Assembly: GCA_022842065.1 (NCBI GenBank)
Contig: JALHQH010000007.1
Coordinates: 62,001-126,000 of the forward strand
From: Caldilineaceae bacterium
GTDB lineage: Bacteria; Chloroflexota; Anaerolineae; Caldilineales; Caldilineaceae
Length of the DNA: 64,000 nt
Direction: 5' to 3'
Shown piece after piece: positions 35,500-44,006 of this stretch (the first letter of the stretch is position 1; each line of letters begins with the position of its first letter). The translations under genes were made by a program, and so were the position numbers. The notes beneath the pieces are model-generated. The model searched no databases and was not told the origin of the DNA. It worked only from the letters and a program-made list of their open reading frames with translations.

Positions 35500-37419
35500 T
35501 TAGCTTCTGCGCAACCAGACCATCATCTCGCCAATGCCACGGTGGGCCCAGGCATAGTAGGGAATAAATTGTAAAGAGTGCGCAAGCGCAGTGCTGCGGA
35601 TGACGGTTACGCCACCAAGCAGATCAGGGACAAAGGTGGGGGTCAATGGCGCATCGTCGGGCAGAACGGCAGCCAGTACATGGCCACCGTTATCAATCGC
35701 CTCGGCACAGTAGACCAACGGCCCGCGCTCGATTGCTACTTTCCCCTGATTTTCAGTGACAGCCACATGGCTGACGACCCGGCGCGGCGTCATGGGCAGC
35801 GTTAATGTGATCTGGTCTCCCGGTTGCCAGGTGCGGGTGAGCAGCGCATAGCCCTTTTCTATCGTCAGCTCCGCCGCGGTCCCGTTGACCGTGATGGTCA
35901 CCGGCGCAGGGTTATCACTGTCCAGATAATGGTAGAGATCACTCGGCACCGGCTCGCCTTGCGCCCAGCCAGGGATGCGCAGACAGAGCGTAAACGCGGT
36001 CAGCGCTTGTGGCTGGAGGGTGACTTGGATGGTGCCGTCCCAGGGATAGTTGGTCTGCTGGCTGATCTGGACTTGGTTGCCGCCCACCGTCAGCGTGGCA
36101 CTGCTACCCATGTAGAGGTTGACATAGAGCCGATCTGCCTGTTGCGCATAGAGGTAGCCGCCCAAGGAGGGGAAGACACGCACGACATTGGTGGGGCAGC
36201 AGGAACAGTTAAACCAGCCCAGGCGCACCAACGAATCATCGCGGTTAAATTTATACGCGCCATCAAAGCTGAGCGGGTTGACATAGAAGAAACGATCACC
36301 GCTAAAAGCCACCCCCGGCAAAAAGCCATTGTAGAGCGAACGTTCCAACACGTCGATATATTTGGCGTCGCCGTGCAGTTGGAACATGCGTTGGTTCCAA
36401 TAAATATTAGCAATCGCCGCACAAGTTTCGTTGTAGGCAGTGGCGTTGGGCAACTCATAGTTTGCGCCAAACGCTTCGCCGTGATGGCGGGCACCGATCC
36501 CGCCGGTGATGTAAAACTTCTTACCCACCACATTTTCCCAAAGGCGGTCGATGGCATCAATGTAGGCTTGTTCGCCGGTCAACGCCGCCACATCGGCCAT
36601 CCCGCTGTACATATAGACGGCGCGCACGGCATGGCCCACCGCTTCAGCCTGCTCGACTACGGGCAGATGATCCTGCATATAACCCTGATCCTCAAAGTTA
36701 ACAAAAGGTTGACGACCATTGTAATGACCGCGCTCATCAAGGAAGAACTTGGCCAGTTGTAGATAACGTTCCGCTCCCGTCACCCCATAAAGCTTGACCA
36801 GCCCCATCTCGATCTCCTGGTGGCCAGGCACATCGCGGCGCTTGTCCGGGCCAAAGGTGCGGTCGACCAGGTCGGCATTTTTCAGGGCAATGTCGAGCAA
36901 GCTGCGTTTGCCGGTGGCGCGATAGTGGGCTACCGCCGCTTCGTACAGATGCCCAACGTTGTAGAGTTCGTGGTTAACGCGCAGGTGCGACCAACGGGTC
37001 AGTCCTTCGCGGTCGGCGCGCAATTTTTCAGGGGTGCCATTGCGCTCGGCAATTGTGCGCGCAGTGTAGAGATACCCATCGGCCTCTTGGGCCGCGCCAA
37101 TCCGTTCAATCAGCTCATCCAGGTAAGCGTCCAGTGCCGGATCGGGGTGCAGATGCAAGGAAAAGGCCGCACCTTCGATGATTTTGAAGACATCAGAATC
37201 ATTAAAAAAGATCCCTTCATGGTCGCCAGCCAGGCGGCCGGCAGCCTTGTCAAAGTTGGTCAGCCGGCCGGTTTCGTCGCTCTTTTGGAAGTCGTAGCCA
37301 ATCGTCACCGTGCGGTTGGTTTCAATGCGCGGCGACCAAAAGGGGTCAGCAATCGTCACGCTGGTAAAGGGCACCGCCTCGTAGGCATAGCGCGAGGTCG
37401 GGGCAGTAGCGGTTGTCAT
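35500..37419 (-). CDS. Glycoside hydrolase family 127 (beta-L-arabinofuranosidase)
   Basis: 639 residues from ATG 37419, with GGAG 6 nt upstream. Active-site residues known from GH127 enzymes such as HypBA1 are present: E331 and C333 (YNETCAAIANIY), and C405, C407, C408 (FNCSCCPTNVVRVFPSLGG). These cysteines hold zinc, and one acts as nucleophile. The enzyme removes beta-L-arabinofuranose from plant glycans or glycoproteins. No signal peptide is present, so it works inside the cell after uptake. Its ATG overlaps the stop of the acetyltransferase gene (ATGA), which makes them one operon. The importer at 29751-33070 could supply the substrate. Confidence 0.95.
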   Translation of the reverse strand: MTTATAPTSRYAYEAVPFTSVTIADPFWSPRIETNRTVTIGYDFQKSDETGRLTNFDKAAGRLAGDHEGIFFNDSDVFKIIEGAAFSLHLHPDPALDAYLDELIERIGAAQEADGYLYTARTIAERNGTPEKLRADREGLTRWSHLRVNHELYNVGHLYEAAVAHYRATGKRSLLDIALKNADLVDRTFGPDKRRDVPGHQEIEMGLVKLYGVTGAERYLQLAKFFLDERGHYNGRQPFVNFEDQGYMQDHLPVVEQAEAVGHAVRAVYMYSGMADVAALTGEQAYIDAIDRLWENVVGKKFYITGGIGARHHGEAFGANYELPNATAYNETCAAIANIYWNQRMFQLHGDAKYIDVLERSLYNGFLPGVAFSGDRFFYVNPLSFDGAYKFNRDDSLVRLGWFNCSCCPTNVVRVFPSLGGYLYAQQADRLYVNLYMGSSATLTVGGNQVQISQQTNYPWDGTIQVTLQPQALTAFTLCLRIPGWAQGEPVPSDLYHYLDSDNPAPVTITVNGTAAELTIEKGYALLTRTWQPGDQITLTLPMTPRRVVSHVAVTENQGKVAIERGPLVYCAEAIDNGGHVLAAVLPDDAPLTPTFVPDLLGGVTVIRSTALAHSLQFIPYYAWAHRGIGEMMVWLRRS

Positions 37420-37997
37420 CGAATTCTCCATTGTTCAGGTGTATAAGGCCATTGTAATTGGGTACAAATTGTTTGCCAGCGCGCCGCCACGCCCGCAATC
37501 TCGACACCATGCGCCGCAAGCAAAGGCACATAGCCCAGCCGCAGGTAGCCTTTTAGCGCCGGCAGCCGCCAATCTTCGGTATAGAGATGAAGCTGGTCAT
37601 AGCCCATGACCAGCAGCCGGGCCGTGACCGCGGCCGCAACAGCCATCCCCAACCCCTTGCCCCGATGCGCAGGGTCGCTGGCAACCCAGCCCAGCTCACC
37701 GCCAAAGGGCAGTTCATCCTCGTGGCTATGTAAACCCATCGCCGTCGCCACGATCTGAGCAGTCGCCTGGTCGATGGCCATAAACCAGCTTTGGGGTAGG
37801 ATGCGTGCTTTCCAAGGAGCGAGCTTTGCATCATCCCAGCCGGGCCAACCAGCCAGTGCCATCACCGCATAGAAGCGCGCTTCGTCGCTGGGTTGATAGG
37901 TGCGCAAGGTATAGCCAACAGGCAAGCGCGGGGTGGGTGGTGTGGTCAATCGCGCCCGCGGCCAAACCATGTGTAGTTGTGGCTCTGCTATCGTCAT
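37416..37997 (-). CDS. GNAT family N-acetyltransferase
   Basis: 193 residues from ATG 37997 (AGGAAG upstream). The acetyl-CoA loop is WVASDPAHRGKGLGMAVAAAV, and the C-terminal LHLYTEDWRLPALKGYLRLGY is the usual GNAT end. The substrate is unknown. It is translationally coupled to the GH127 gene downstream, suggesting a joint role in handling imported arabinose-containing compounds, which is inference only. Confidence 0.9.
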   Translation of the reverse strand: MTIAEPQLHMVWPRARLTTPPTPRLPVGYTLRTYQPSDEARFYAVMALAGWPGWDDAKLAPWKARILPQSWFMAIDQATAQIVATAMGLHSHEDELPFGGELGWVASDPAHRGKGLGMAVAAAVTARLLVMGYDQLHLYTEDWRLPALKGYLRLGYVPLLAAHGVEIAGVAARWQTICTQLQWPYTPEQWRIR

Positions 37998-38127
37998 AAC
38001 ACTTCCTGATGATGTTGGGTCAAGTTTGATCACCGGCAAAGGATGCAGGCACAGCGATGCAGTATACCTGGAGGGGCAATCGACTGTCAATCAATCGGCC
38101 CCAGGATGATCCACGAAGGAACAGGCT

Positions 38128-38191
38128 GACAACTTCTGTCAGCTTCTGTCAGCAATTGCCTCTTGACTTTATGTCATTTTCACACTAAGAT
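38128..38191 (+). promoter_or_regulatory. Sigma-70 promoter with upstream direct repeats
   Basis: TTGACT (38163-38168) and TAAGAT (38186-38191) are separated by 17 bp. Two copies of CTTCTGTCAG directly upstream (38130-38152), with GCTGACA partly inverted, may be a regulator site. The promoter reads into the J-domain pseudokinase gene. Confidence 0.65.
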
Positions 38192-38258
38192 AGTTAGTGT
38201 ACAAAATACACCAAACCAAAATAGATGCCCCAAGTAGACCAATGGAAAGGAGAAGTTG

Positions 38259-39338
38259 ATGACGGTAAACAAGCTGTGGCAACAACTGCGCACTGCACCC
38301 GATTGGCAAAGCGCCCTCCAGCCACTCGCACAGCACTCACCTAGCGGGCTAAAACAGCGTTATCGCGAATTGGCAGCATTGGTTCATCCGGACAGCCATC
38401 CGACCCAACAGGCCCAGGCCGTAGAAGCGTTTCAGTTGTTGCAACAGTGGTATGCGGTCGCCCAAAGCGCGCTGAACCAGAGCGCGGACACGTCAAGCCT
38501 CGAAATCACAGCGAGAACTGGCCACTATCGCAGCAACGGCACGCCATACGCCGGCGATCTCAGTGAGCTCTATAGGGCCACCGATCTAGCGACGAATAGG
38601 TCAATCAGTGTGCTACTCAAAGTTGTCCGCCACGCACAGAATAATGATCTGCTGCGAGCAGAGGGCAAAGCAATGCGGCAGATCGACCGTGCGCTGGCCG
38701 GCAAACCTTTACGTGCGCACTTCCCCACCTTGATCGACCAGGTGCAGTTACGGGGCCAAGCGGGTGAGTTACGTATCGTGAACATTTTGCGCCACGAAAA
38801 GGACTATTTTTCCCTGGCCCAAGTCCTACACCAGTACCCAACCGGGATCGCAGCCGCCGACGCAGCGTGGATCTACAAACGGCTGTTGGCCGCCTTGGCA
38901 GTAACGCATGACCTGGGGCTGGTTCACGGGGCGGTGACACTGGATCATCTGTTGATCCGACCAAGTGACCACAATGGCCTGTTAGTCGATTGGTGTTACA
39001 GCGTGCCAAGTGGTGAAGTGATCAAAGCCGTGAGTCCGGCCCACCGCAGCGATCTGCCGCCGGAAGTGTTGGCAAAGGCCCCGGCCAGTGCCGCCACCGA
39101 TCTTTACATGGCCGCAGGTGTCATGACCAGGCTGCTGGGTGGCGACCCAACACACGGTGAATTTCCAACCACAGTCCCGAAGGCGATCCAAGCGTTCCTT
39201 CAAAGTTGTCTGATTATGGCGCCCCACCGGCGACCAAACAACGCCTGGGAACTCTTTGATGATTTCGACACGATTTTGCAGCGGCTATATGGGCCACCCA
39301 ACTTTCGCCCCTTTCCGCCAATGCCAACAGACGAATAA
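38259..39338 (+). CDS. J-domain/pseudokinase fusion protein
   Basis: 359 residues; AAAGGAG at 38246-38252 sets the ATG at 38259. Residues 25-75 look like a J domain with HPD at 43-45 (YRELAALVHPDSHP), which would stimulate an Hsp70. Residues about 90-345 follow a protein kinase pattern: VLLKVV (K121), HGAVTLDHLLI (223-233) and VDWCY (243-247) stand for the lysine, catalytic loop and DFG. The catalytic aspartate (HRD) is an alanine and the metal asparagine a histidine, so it is probably inactive as a kinase. PPEVLAKAPASAATDLYMAA fits the activation-segment end. It heads a four-gene same-strand run with a VWA protein. Confidence 0.75.
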   Translation: MTVNKLWQQLRTAPDWQSALQPLAQHSPSGLKQRYRELAALVHPDSHPTQQAQAVEAFQLLQQWYAVAQSALNQSADTSSLEITARTGHYRSNGTPYAGDLSELYRATDLATNRSISVLLKVVRHAQNNDLLRAEGKAMRQIDRALAGKPLRAHFPTLIDQVQLRGQAGELRIVNILRHEKDYFSLAQVLHQYPTGIAAADAAWIYKRLLAALAVTHDLGLVHGAVTLDHLLIRPSDHNGLLVDWCYSVPSGEVIKAVSPAHRSDLPPEVLAKAPASAATDLYMAAGVMTRLLGGDPTHGEFPTTVPKAIQAFLQSCLIMAPHRRPNNAWELFDDFDTILQRLYGPPNFRPFPPMPTDE

Positions 39339-39397
39339 CCAACCAACTAACCAACTCTCAATTGTGAATTTTTTAGCACCGAGGAGATAGAACAAAC

Positions 39398-40393
39398 ATG
39401 GGATACTCAAATTGGAGTGACGCAGCGTACCAGACCCGCCAAACCTTCCGCAAGAAGAGCAAACAGAGCGCTTTTACCTATGACCAACAGGTGCGGGCCA
39501 GTGGCGTGCAACAGGCGCACAAGGAGATGAACCCCTTTGGCGTTACCCGCGAGAGCCGTGATAGTGCCCAACATCCTGACTCAGTGGCGGTTGGGGTGAT
39601 CTTTGATGTTACCGGTTCGATGGGGACGGTGCCGCGCGTCTTGCAGACCAAATTGGGCAAATTGATGCGCCTGCTGGTACAAAAGGGCTATCTGGCCCAC
39701 CCGCAGATGCTTTTTGGGGCGGTTGGCGATGCCTACTGTGATCGCGTGCCCCTGCAGATCGGCCAGTTTGAATCCGGCCTGGAGATGGATGATGACCTGG
39801 GCAAGATCTTCTTGGAAGGCGGCGGCGGCGGCCAGGTGCATGAGACCTATGAACTGGCACTTTATTTTATGGCGCGTCACACCGCGATTGACTGTTTCGA
39901 CAAGCGGGGCAAAAAAGGCTATCTCTTCACGATTGGCGATGAAAAGCCCTACGCCGTCGTCCAACGCCAACAGGTGCAGCAGTTGATCGGCGACCGCATC
40001 AAGCAGGATGTGCCGGTCGAAACCATTGTCGCCGAGGTGGAACGGCGCTATGAGTACTTTCACATCATTCCCAGCAACACTACCCATGGCCGCAGTGCCG
40101 AGGTCCAAGAGAGTTGGCGGGCCTTACTGGGCGAACGGGTGCTGCTGCTGGAAGATGAAGGGGCGGTCTGTGAGACGATTGCGCTGGCCATTGGTATCTG
40201 CGAAGGCACCCTCTACGACCTGGATCAAGGCATCGACGATCTGACGGACAGCGAAGATGATCGCGCCGCCACCACCGCGGCGGCCACCGCCCTTACCCGT
40301 TTTGTCCGGGTGCAAGGGCCGGCCATCCCCGTGGTTGCCGGACAGTTGCCGAGCCGCGTTATGGTCGCAACCAGGGATGACGGTCGGTTATAA
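39398..40393 (+). CDS. VWA (von Willebrand factor A) domain protein
   Basis: 331 residues with GAGGAG before the ATG. No signal peptide, so it is cytoplasmic. The MIDAS metal motif DVTGSMG is at 70-76 in a typical VWA strand (VAVGVIFDVTGSMG). A conserved-looking N-terminal segment (WSDAAYQTRQTFRKKSKQSAF) precedes it, and KKGYLFTIGDEKPYAVV and YEYFHIIPSNTTHGRS follow. Such soluble VWA proteins often act as metal-dependent scaffolds with kinases or AAA ATPases. It lies 59 bp after the J-domain pseudokinase gene, suggesting that they form a complex. Confidence 0.88.
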   Translation: MGYSNWSDAAYQTRQTFRKKSKQSAFTYDQQVRASGVQQAHKEMNPFGVTRESRDSAQHPDSVAVGVIFDVTGSMGTVPRVLQTKLGKLMRLLVQKGYLAHPQMLFGAVGDAYCDRVPLQIGQFESGLEMDDDLGKIFLEGGGGGQVHETYELALYFMARHTAIDCFDKRGKKGYLFTIGDEKPYAVVQRQQVQQLIGDRIKQDVPVETIVAEVERRYEYFHIIPSNTTHGRSAEVQESWRALLGERVLLLEDEGAVCETIALAIGICEGTLYDLDQGIDDLTDSEDDRAATTAAATALTRFVRVQGPAIPVVAGQLPSRVMVATRDDGRL

Positions 40394-40479
40394 AGCGACG
40401 ACTGACAGCCGACCACTGACGACGGAGACGGGGCGAAGCCCCTGCGGGGGTGCGGCCTAAGCAAGGGGCGAGTCGCACT

Positions 40480-40545
40480 ACGTCCCCGGCACAGGCGAAA
40501 AATTGGTTCGTCTGCGGACCATTTCCTCGCCTGTGCCGGGGACGT
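40480..40545. repeat. 19-bp inverted repeat (GTCCCCGGCACAGGC type)
   Basis: Arms 40480-40498 and 40527-40545 are perfect complements. It lies between the VWA and PurA-like genes and may attenuate transcription between them. No U-run follows. Confidence 0.7.
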
Positions 40546-40605
40546 TTACCCCAAATTTGGGACACACCCCGCCACTGCCGCCACTAGACAAGGAGCAAAT
40601 AACCA

Positions 40606-41937
40606 ATGACCAGCCAACAAGCATTTTTAACCGTTGATTTAGGGTTTGGCGATGCGGGGAAGGGGTCGATTGTTGACTGCTTAACCCGTACCGAGGGTGC
40701 CCACACCGTGATCCGCTACAATGGCGGCGCACAGGCCGGTCATCGCGTGGTCGAGTTGGCGGGGGATGGGACCGGCCGTGAACATGTCTTTGCCCAATTT
40801 GGCAGCGGCACCCTGGCCGGCGCAACGACCCACCTCTCGCGCTACATGCTGCTCGATCCGCTGGCGATGCTGGCGGAGGAAGCACATCTGCAAAGCATCG
40901 GGATCAGCGATGCCTTTGCGCGCACCACGATTGATGCTGGCGCGCTGGTGATTACCCCTTTCCAGCGTGCGATCAATCGACTACGCGAATTAAGTAGAGG
41001 GAACGGACGGCACGGCAGTTGTGGCATGGGCATTGGTGAAACGATGACTGATTTTCTCGCACATAACAATCAGGTGCTCTTTGCCGGTGACCTGTGCAAC
41101 CCAAACCAGCTGCACACCAAGCTCGCCTTCGTCCGTGAGATCAACCTGGCCAAGCTAGCAACGCTGCCGACACTGGACCAAGCGGATGAGCAGATCGCGA
41201 CAGAATTAGAATGGCTCACCGATCCCGATTGGGCCGATTGGCTGCTGCCCGCTTATGCTGACTTCAGTGGTGTCGCCCAAATCGTCGAAGCAAATTATCT
41301 GCCGGCGTTGTTACAACAGCCAGGGACAGTCATCTTCGAAGGCGCGCAAGGGGTATTGCTCGATGAATGGCGCGGCTTTCATCCCTACACGACGTGGAGT
41401 ACCACCACGCTGGCCAATGCTAATCAGCTATTGGCCGCAGCAAATTATCGCGGCAAAGTCACCCGGATTGGCATTACCCGTGCCTATAGCACCCGCCACG
41501 GTGCCGGCCCCTTTGTCACCGAAGATCCCCAGTGGACAGCGCAATTGCCCGATGCCTGTAACCAAACCGGGGCGTGGCAACAGGGCTTCCGCGTCGGGCC
41601 GCTTGACCTGGTGCTTTTGCGTTATGCGGCAGAGGTTGTTGGTGGGCTGGACTATCTGGCGGTCACTTGCCTGGATCGGTTGGCAACGCTGCCTGTATAT
41701 CAGGTCTGTCGCCAGTATGAGGATCATGGCACAATCATCGAACGCATTCCCCCAGCAGCACAAACGGATGATTTGGCCTATCAGGAGCGCTTGACCGCGC
41801 AATTGTTTCACTGCCGGCCGCGGTTAGAGGAGGTCAGCAGTGAAGCGGCACTCCTGGCGGCAATTACAGGGGCAACCAATCTGCCAATCGGCATTCGATC
41901 AAGCGGACCAACGGCGTCAGCAAAGCAGCTATGGTAG
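40606..41937 (+). CDS. Divergent adenylosuccinate synthetase-like protein
   Basis: 443 residues; AAGGAG precedes the ATG. It has the PurA fold motifs in altered form: DLGFGDAGKGSIVD (11-24) instead of QWGDEGKGKIVD, YNGGAQAGHRV with H46, EGAQGVLLDEWRGF, GITRAYSTRHGAGPF and RVGPLDLVLLRYA. Catalytic D16, K19 and H46 are kept, so a GTP-dependent ligation of aspartate to a purine-like or other oxo group is possible. Altered P-loop residues and no pur genes nearby argue for a specialised paralogue rather than the housekeeping enzyme. It lies between the VWA and asparaginase genes on the same strand. Confidence 0.8.
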   Translation: MTSQQAFLTVDLGFGDAGKGSIVDCLTRTEGAHTVIRYNGGAQAGHRVVELAGDGTGREHVFAQFGSGTLAGATTHLSRYMLLDPLAMLAEEAHLQSIGISDAFARTTIDAGALVITPFQRAINRLRELSRGNGRHGSCGMGIGETMTDFLAHNNQVLFAGDLCNPNQLHTKLAFVREINLAKLATLPTLDQADEQIATELEWLTDPDWADWLLPAYADFSGVAQIVEANYLPALLQQPGTVIFEGAQGVLLDEWRGFHPYTTWSTTTLANANQLLAAANYRGKVTRIGITRAYSTRHGAGPFVTEDPQWTAQLPDACNQTGAWQQGFRVGPLDLVLLRYAAEVVGGLDYLAVTCLDRLATLPVYQVCRQYEDHGTIIERIPPAAQTDDLAYQERLTAQLFHCRPRLEEVSSEAALLAAITGATNLPIGIRSSGPTASAKQLW

Positions 41938-41998
41938 AATCGTGACGATACAAGTTGGCTACCTTGTCCCAACGGGACACCTGACCTGAGGAGCAACC

Positions 41999-42976
41999 AT
42001 GACAACGCCACATCTCCATATTATCACCACCGGCGGCACGATCGCGGCCTCCGCTTCCGGTATGCTCACCGCTGCCGATCTGTTGGCAACGATTCCCGAT
42101 CTCGCCACCATTGGGGCGGTCACGGTTGAGTCCTTTGTCAACATCGGGTCGAGCCTGATGACGCCGGAGCACTGGCAGCAACTAGCGCTACGCATCAATA
42201 CCCTCTGGACAGAACGGCCCGACTTGAGCGGGATCGTCGTCACCCACGGCACCGATACACTGGAAGAGAGCGCCTATTTTCTGCACTTGACCAGCGGCGA
42301 TGCGCGCCCCATTGTGGTGACCGGGGCCATGCGTAGCGCCAACGCGCTCAGCGCCGATGGCCCGGCTAATTTGCGCGCCGCGCTTGTCGTTGCCGCGGCC
42401 GCTAGTGCACGGGAACGAGGTACCATGGTGGTCATGAACGATGAAATTCACCCGGCGCGTGAAGTAACCAAGCGGGACACGCTGCGCGTCGATAGCTTTT
42501 CCGCTGGCGCAGGTGGCGTGTTAGGTACCGTTTATGGCAGTACCATCCACTGGTTGTGCCAAGCAACACGATCAACGACGCAACCACCGTTTGTGGTTAC
42601 GCCGAATCAGCCATTGCCCCGTGTGGAGATTATCTACAGTTACGCCGGCGCCGATGGGCGGTTGATTGAAAACGCGGTGGCAAGTGGGGCACGGGGAATT
42701 GTCATCGCCGCTTTTGGTAGTGGGCGGCTCCCCCAGGGCCAGATCGACGCCATCCAGCGCGTGCTGGCACAGGGGATGATCGTGGTGATCAGTAGCCGTG
42801 TGGCCAGTGGCCCCGTCGAGGTAAATTACCAGCACAATCTGGCCGCATCGGCAACCGATCACGGCGTCATCCTGGCCGGTGACTTAAATCCGCAAAAAGC
42901 GCGGGTGCTGTTGTTGCTGGCCTTGACCCAGACCACCGATCCCCAGGCAATTCAGGCGATCTTTGCGGCGGATTAG
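41999..42976 (+). CDS. L-asparaginase (type I/II family)
   Basis: 325 residues; GAGGAGCAACC precedes the ATG. Both threonine motifs are present: TTGGTIA (10-16) and THGTDTLEES (81-90, with T84 and D85). DEIHPAREVTKRDTLR carries the catalytic lysine. The enzyme hydrolyses asparagine to aspartate and ammonia. No signal peptide, so it is cytoplasmic. It follows the PurA-like gene by 61 bp. Aspartate made here is the substrate that PurA-type enzymes use, which may explain the pairing. Confidence 0.94.
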   Translation: MTTPHLHIITTGGTIAASASGMLTAADLLATIPDLATIGAVTVESFVNIGSSLMTPEHWQQLALRINTLWTERPDLSGIVVTHGTDTLEESAYFLHLTSGDARPIVVTGAMRSANALSADGPANLRAALVVAAAASARERGTMVVMNDEIHPAREVTKRDTLRVDSFSAGAGGVLGTVYGSTIHWLCQATRSTTQPPFVVTPNQPLPRVEIIYSYAGADGRLIENAVASGARGIVIAAFGSGRLPQGQIDAIQRVLAQGMIVVISSRVASGPVEVNYQHNLAASATDHGVILAGDLNPQKARVLLLLALTQTTDPQAIQAIFAAD

Positions 42977-42996
42977 CGAGCGTCAGATAATAGCAC

Positions 42997-43046
42997 TTTG
43001 TAGGGGCGGCCCCTTGCGGGCGCCCGCAAGGGGCCGCCCCTACAAA
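42997..43046. terminator. 50-bp perfect palindrome between convergent genes
   Basis: The two halves 42997-43021 and 43022-43046 are exact complements without a spacer (core GGGGCGGCCCCTTGCGGGC). It lies between the asparaginase and ABC-2 permease stop codons. It may terminate both and belongs to a type common in Chloroflexi. Confidence 0.75.
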
Positions 43047-43082
43047 ATACCAACCGTATTTGCGTTCTCTGTAAGGGCCACG

Positions 43083-43892
43083 CTAGACCAGATCTCGGCG
43101 GCCAAAGCTGACGATAGCACCGCAACCACCTAGCACCACCCAGCCAATCAGCACCGCCACCCCAAGGGGATCTACCCGACCGGTCGCTACCACTTCCTGC
43201 GGGAAATAGTAGTGCCAGGGATTCAACAGGCCAAGGGGCGAGTTCGCCACCTGGGGAATCACATCAAGGACAAAGGCTATCAGCGTCCAGGCGGAACCAA
43301 AAGCACCAGCCAGATCAGTGCGCCCGGTGCGGCTGGAAATCCAAAGCGCGCCCGCCCCTAGCGCGCCAAAAAGCAACCATGCCAACCCAGCTACCAGCAG
43401 ATAGCGGCCAAAAGGTAAAACGCCAGCCAACGTCGTCACCGCGCCAAGCCACAGCCCGCACCAGGCAACCAGCACGATCAGCCCTGTGCCAATCAGCAAC
43501 TCACCCAGCTTGCCAACCACCAGCGACCAGCGCGCGACCGGCCGACTCAAGAGCAGGTAAGCGGATCCCGTCTCGACGGCCCCGGCCAAGGCATCAGTCG
43601 CCCTGGTCACCACAAAAGCCGAACCCAACCCCAGAAAAATCGGGTGAAACCAGCTAAAAGCGAGATAATCCTGCACGCCAAAACCAGCCTGCAAATTGGG
43701 GGCCAGTTTCAACAGTGTGCGCAACCCCGGCGGGAAAGTCTGTACGGCACTCTGCACCGTCGCCATCCCCCCAATCGCCGGAAAACTCACGGCCACCAGC
43801 CAATGAAAAAAGCCCGCCGCCAGGGCAAAGGCCAGCAGCGACCCCCGTTTATTACGCAGCGTCGCCCAGGTAATCGTTAAAGCTGCCCCCAT
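43083..43892 (-). CDS. ABC-2 type transporter permease
   Basis: 269 residues with about six membrane segments (LLAFALAAGFFHWLVAV, LIVLVAWCGLWLGAV, YLLVAGLAWLLFGALGAGAL, VAVLIGWVVLGGCGAIV). The SAYLLLSRPVARWSLVVGK stretch is typical of ABC-2 exporters of the NatB/EcsB kind. It partners the ATPase gene 114 bp upstream. Exported substrate is unknown. Confidence 0.88.
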   Translation of the reverse strand: MGAALTITWATLRNKRGSLLAFALAAGFFHWLVAVSFPAIGGMATVQSAVQTFPPGLRTLLKLAPNLQAGFGVQDYLAFSWFHPIFLGLGSAFVVTRATDALAGAVETGSAYLLLSRPVARWSLVVGKLGELLIGTGLIVLVAWCGLWLGAVTTLAGVLPFGRYLLVAGLAWLLFGALGAGALWISSRTGRTDLAGAFGSAWTLIAFVLDVIPQVANSPLGLLNPWHYYFPQEVVATGRVDPLGVAVLIGWVVLGGCGAIVSFGRRDLV

Positions 43893-44006
43893 CCACCACG
43901 CCCCTGTCTACTGATCACCCCACCCCCGACCCCTCCCCGACATCAAGGAGGGGAGATAATGCCCGCCACTGCCCGCCGGTGAGGTTGGTAGGGGCGGGCG
44001 GCGAAG

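Noticed and set aside
40606..41937. Housekeeping purA
   Set aside because: The P-loop and IMP loop deviate strongly from the usual motifs and the context is not purine synthesis; kept as PurA-like only.
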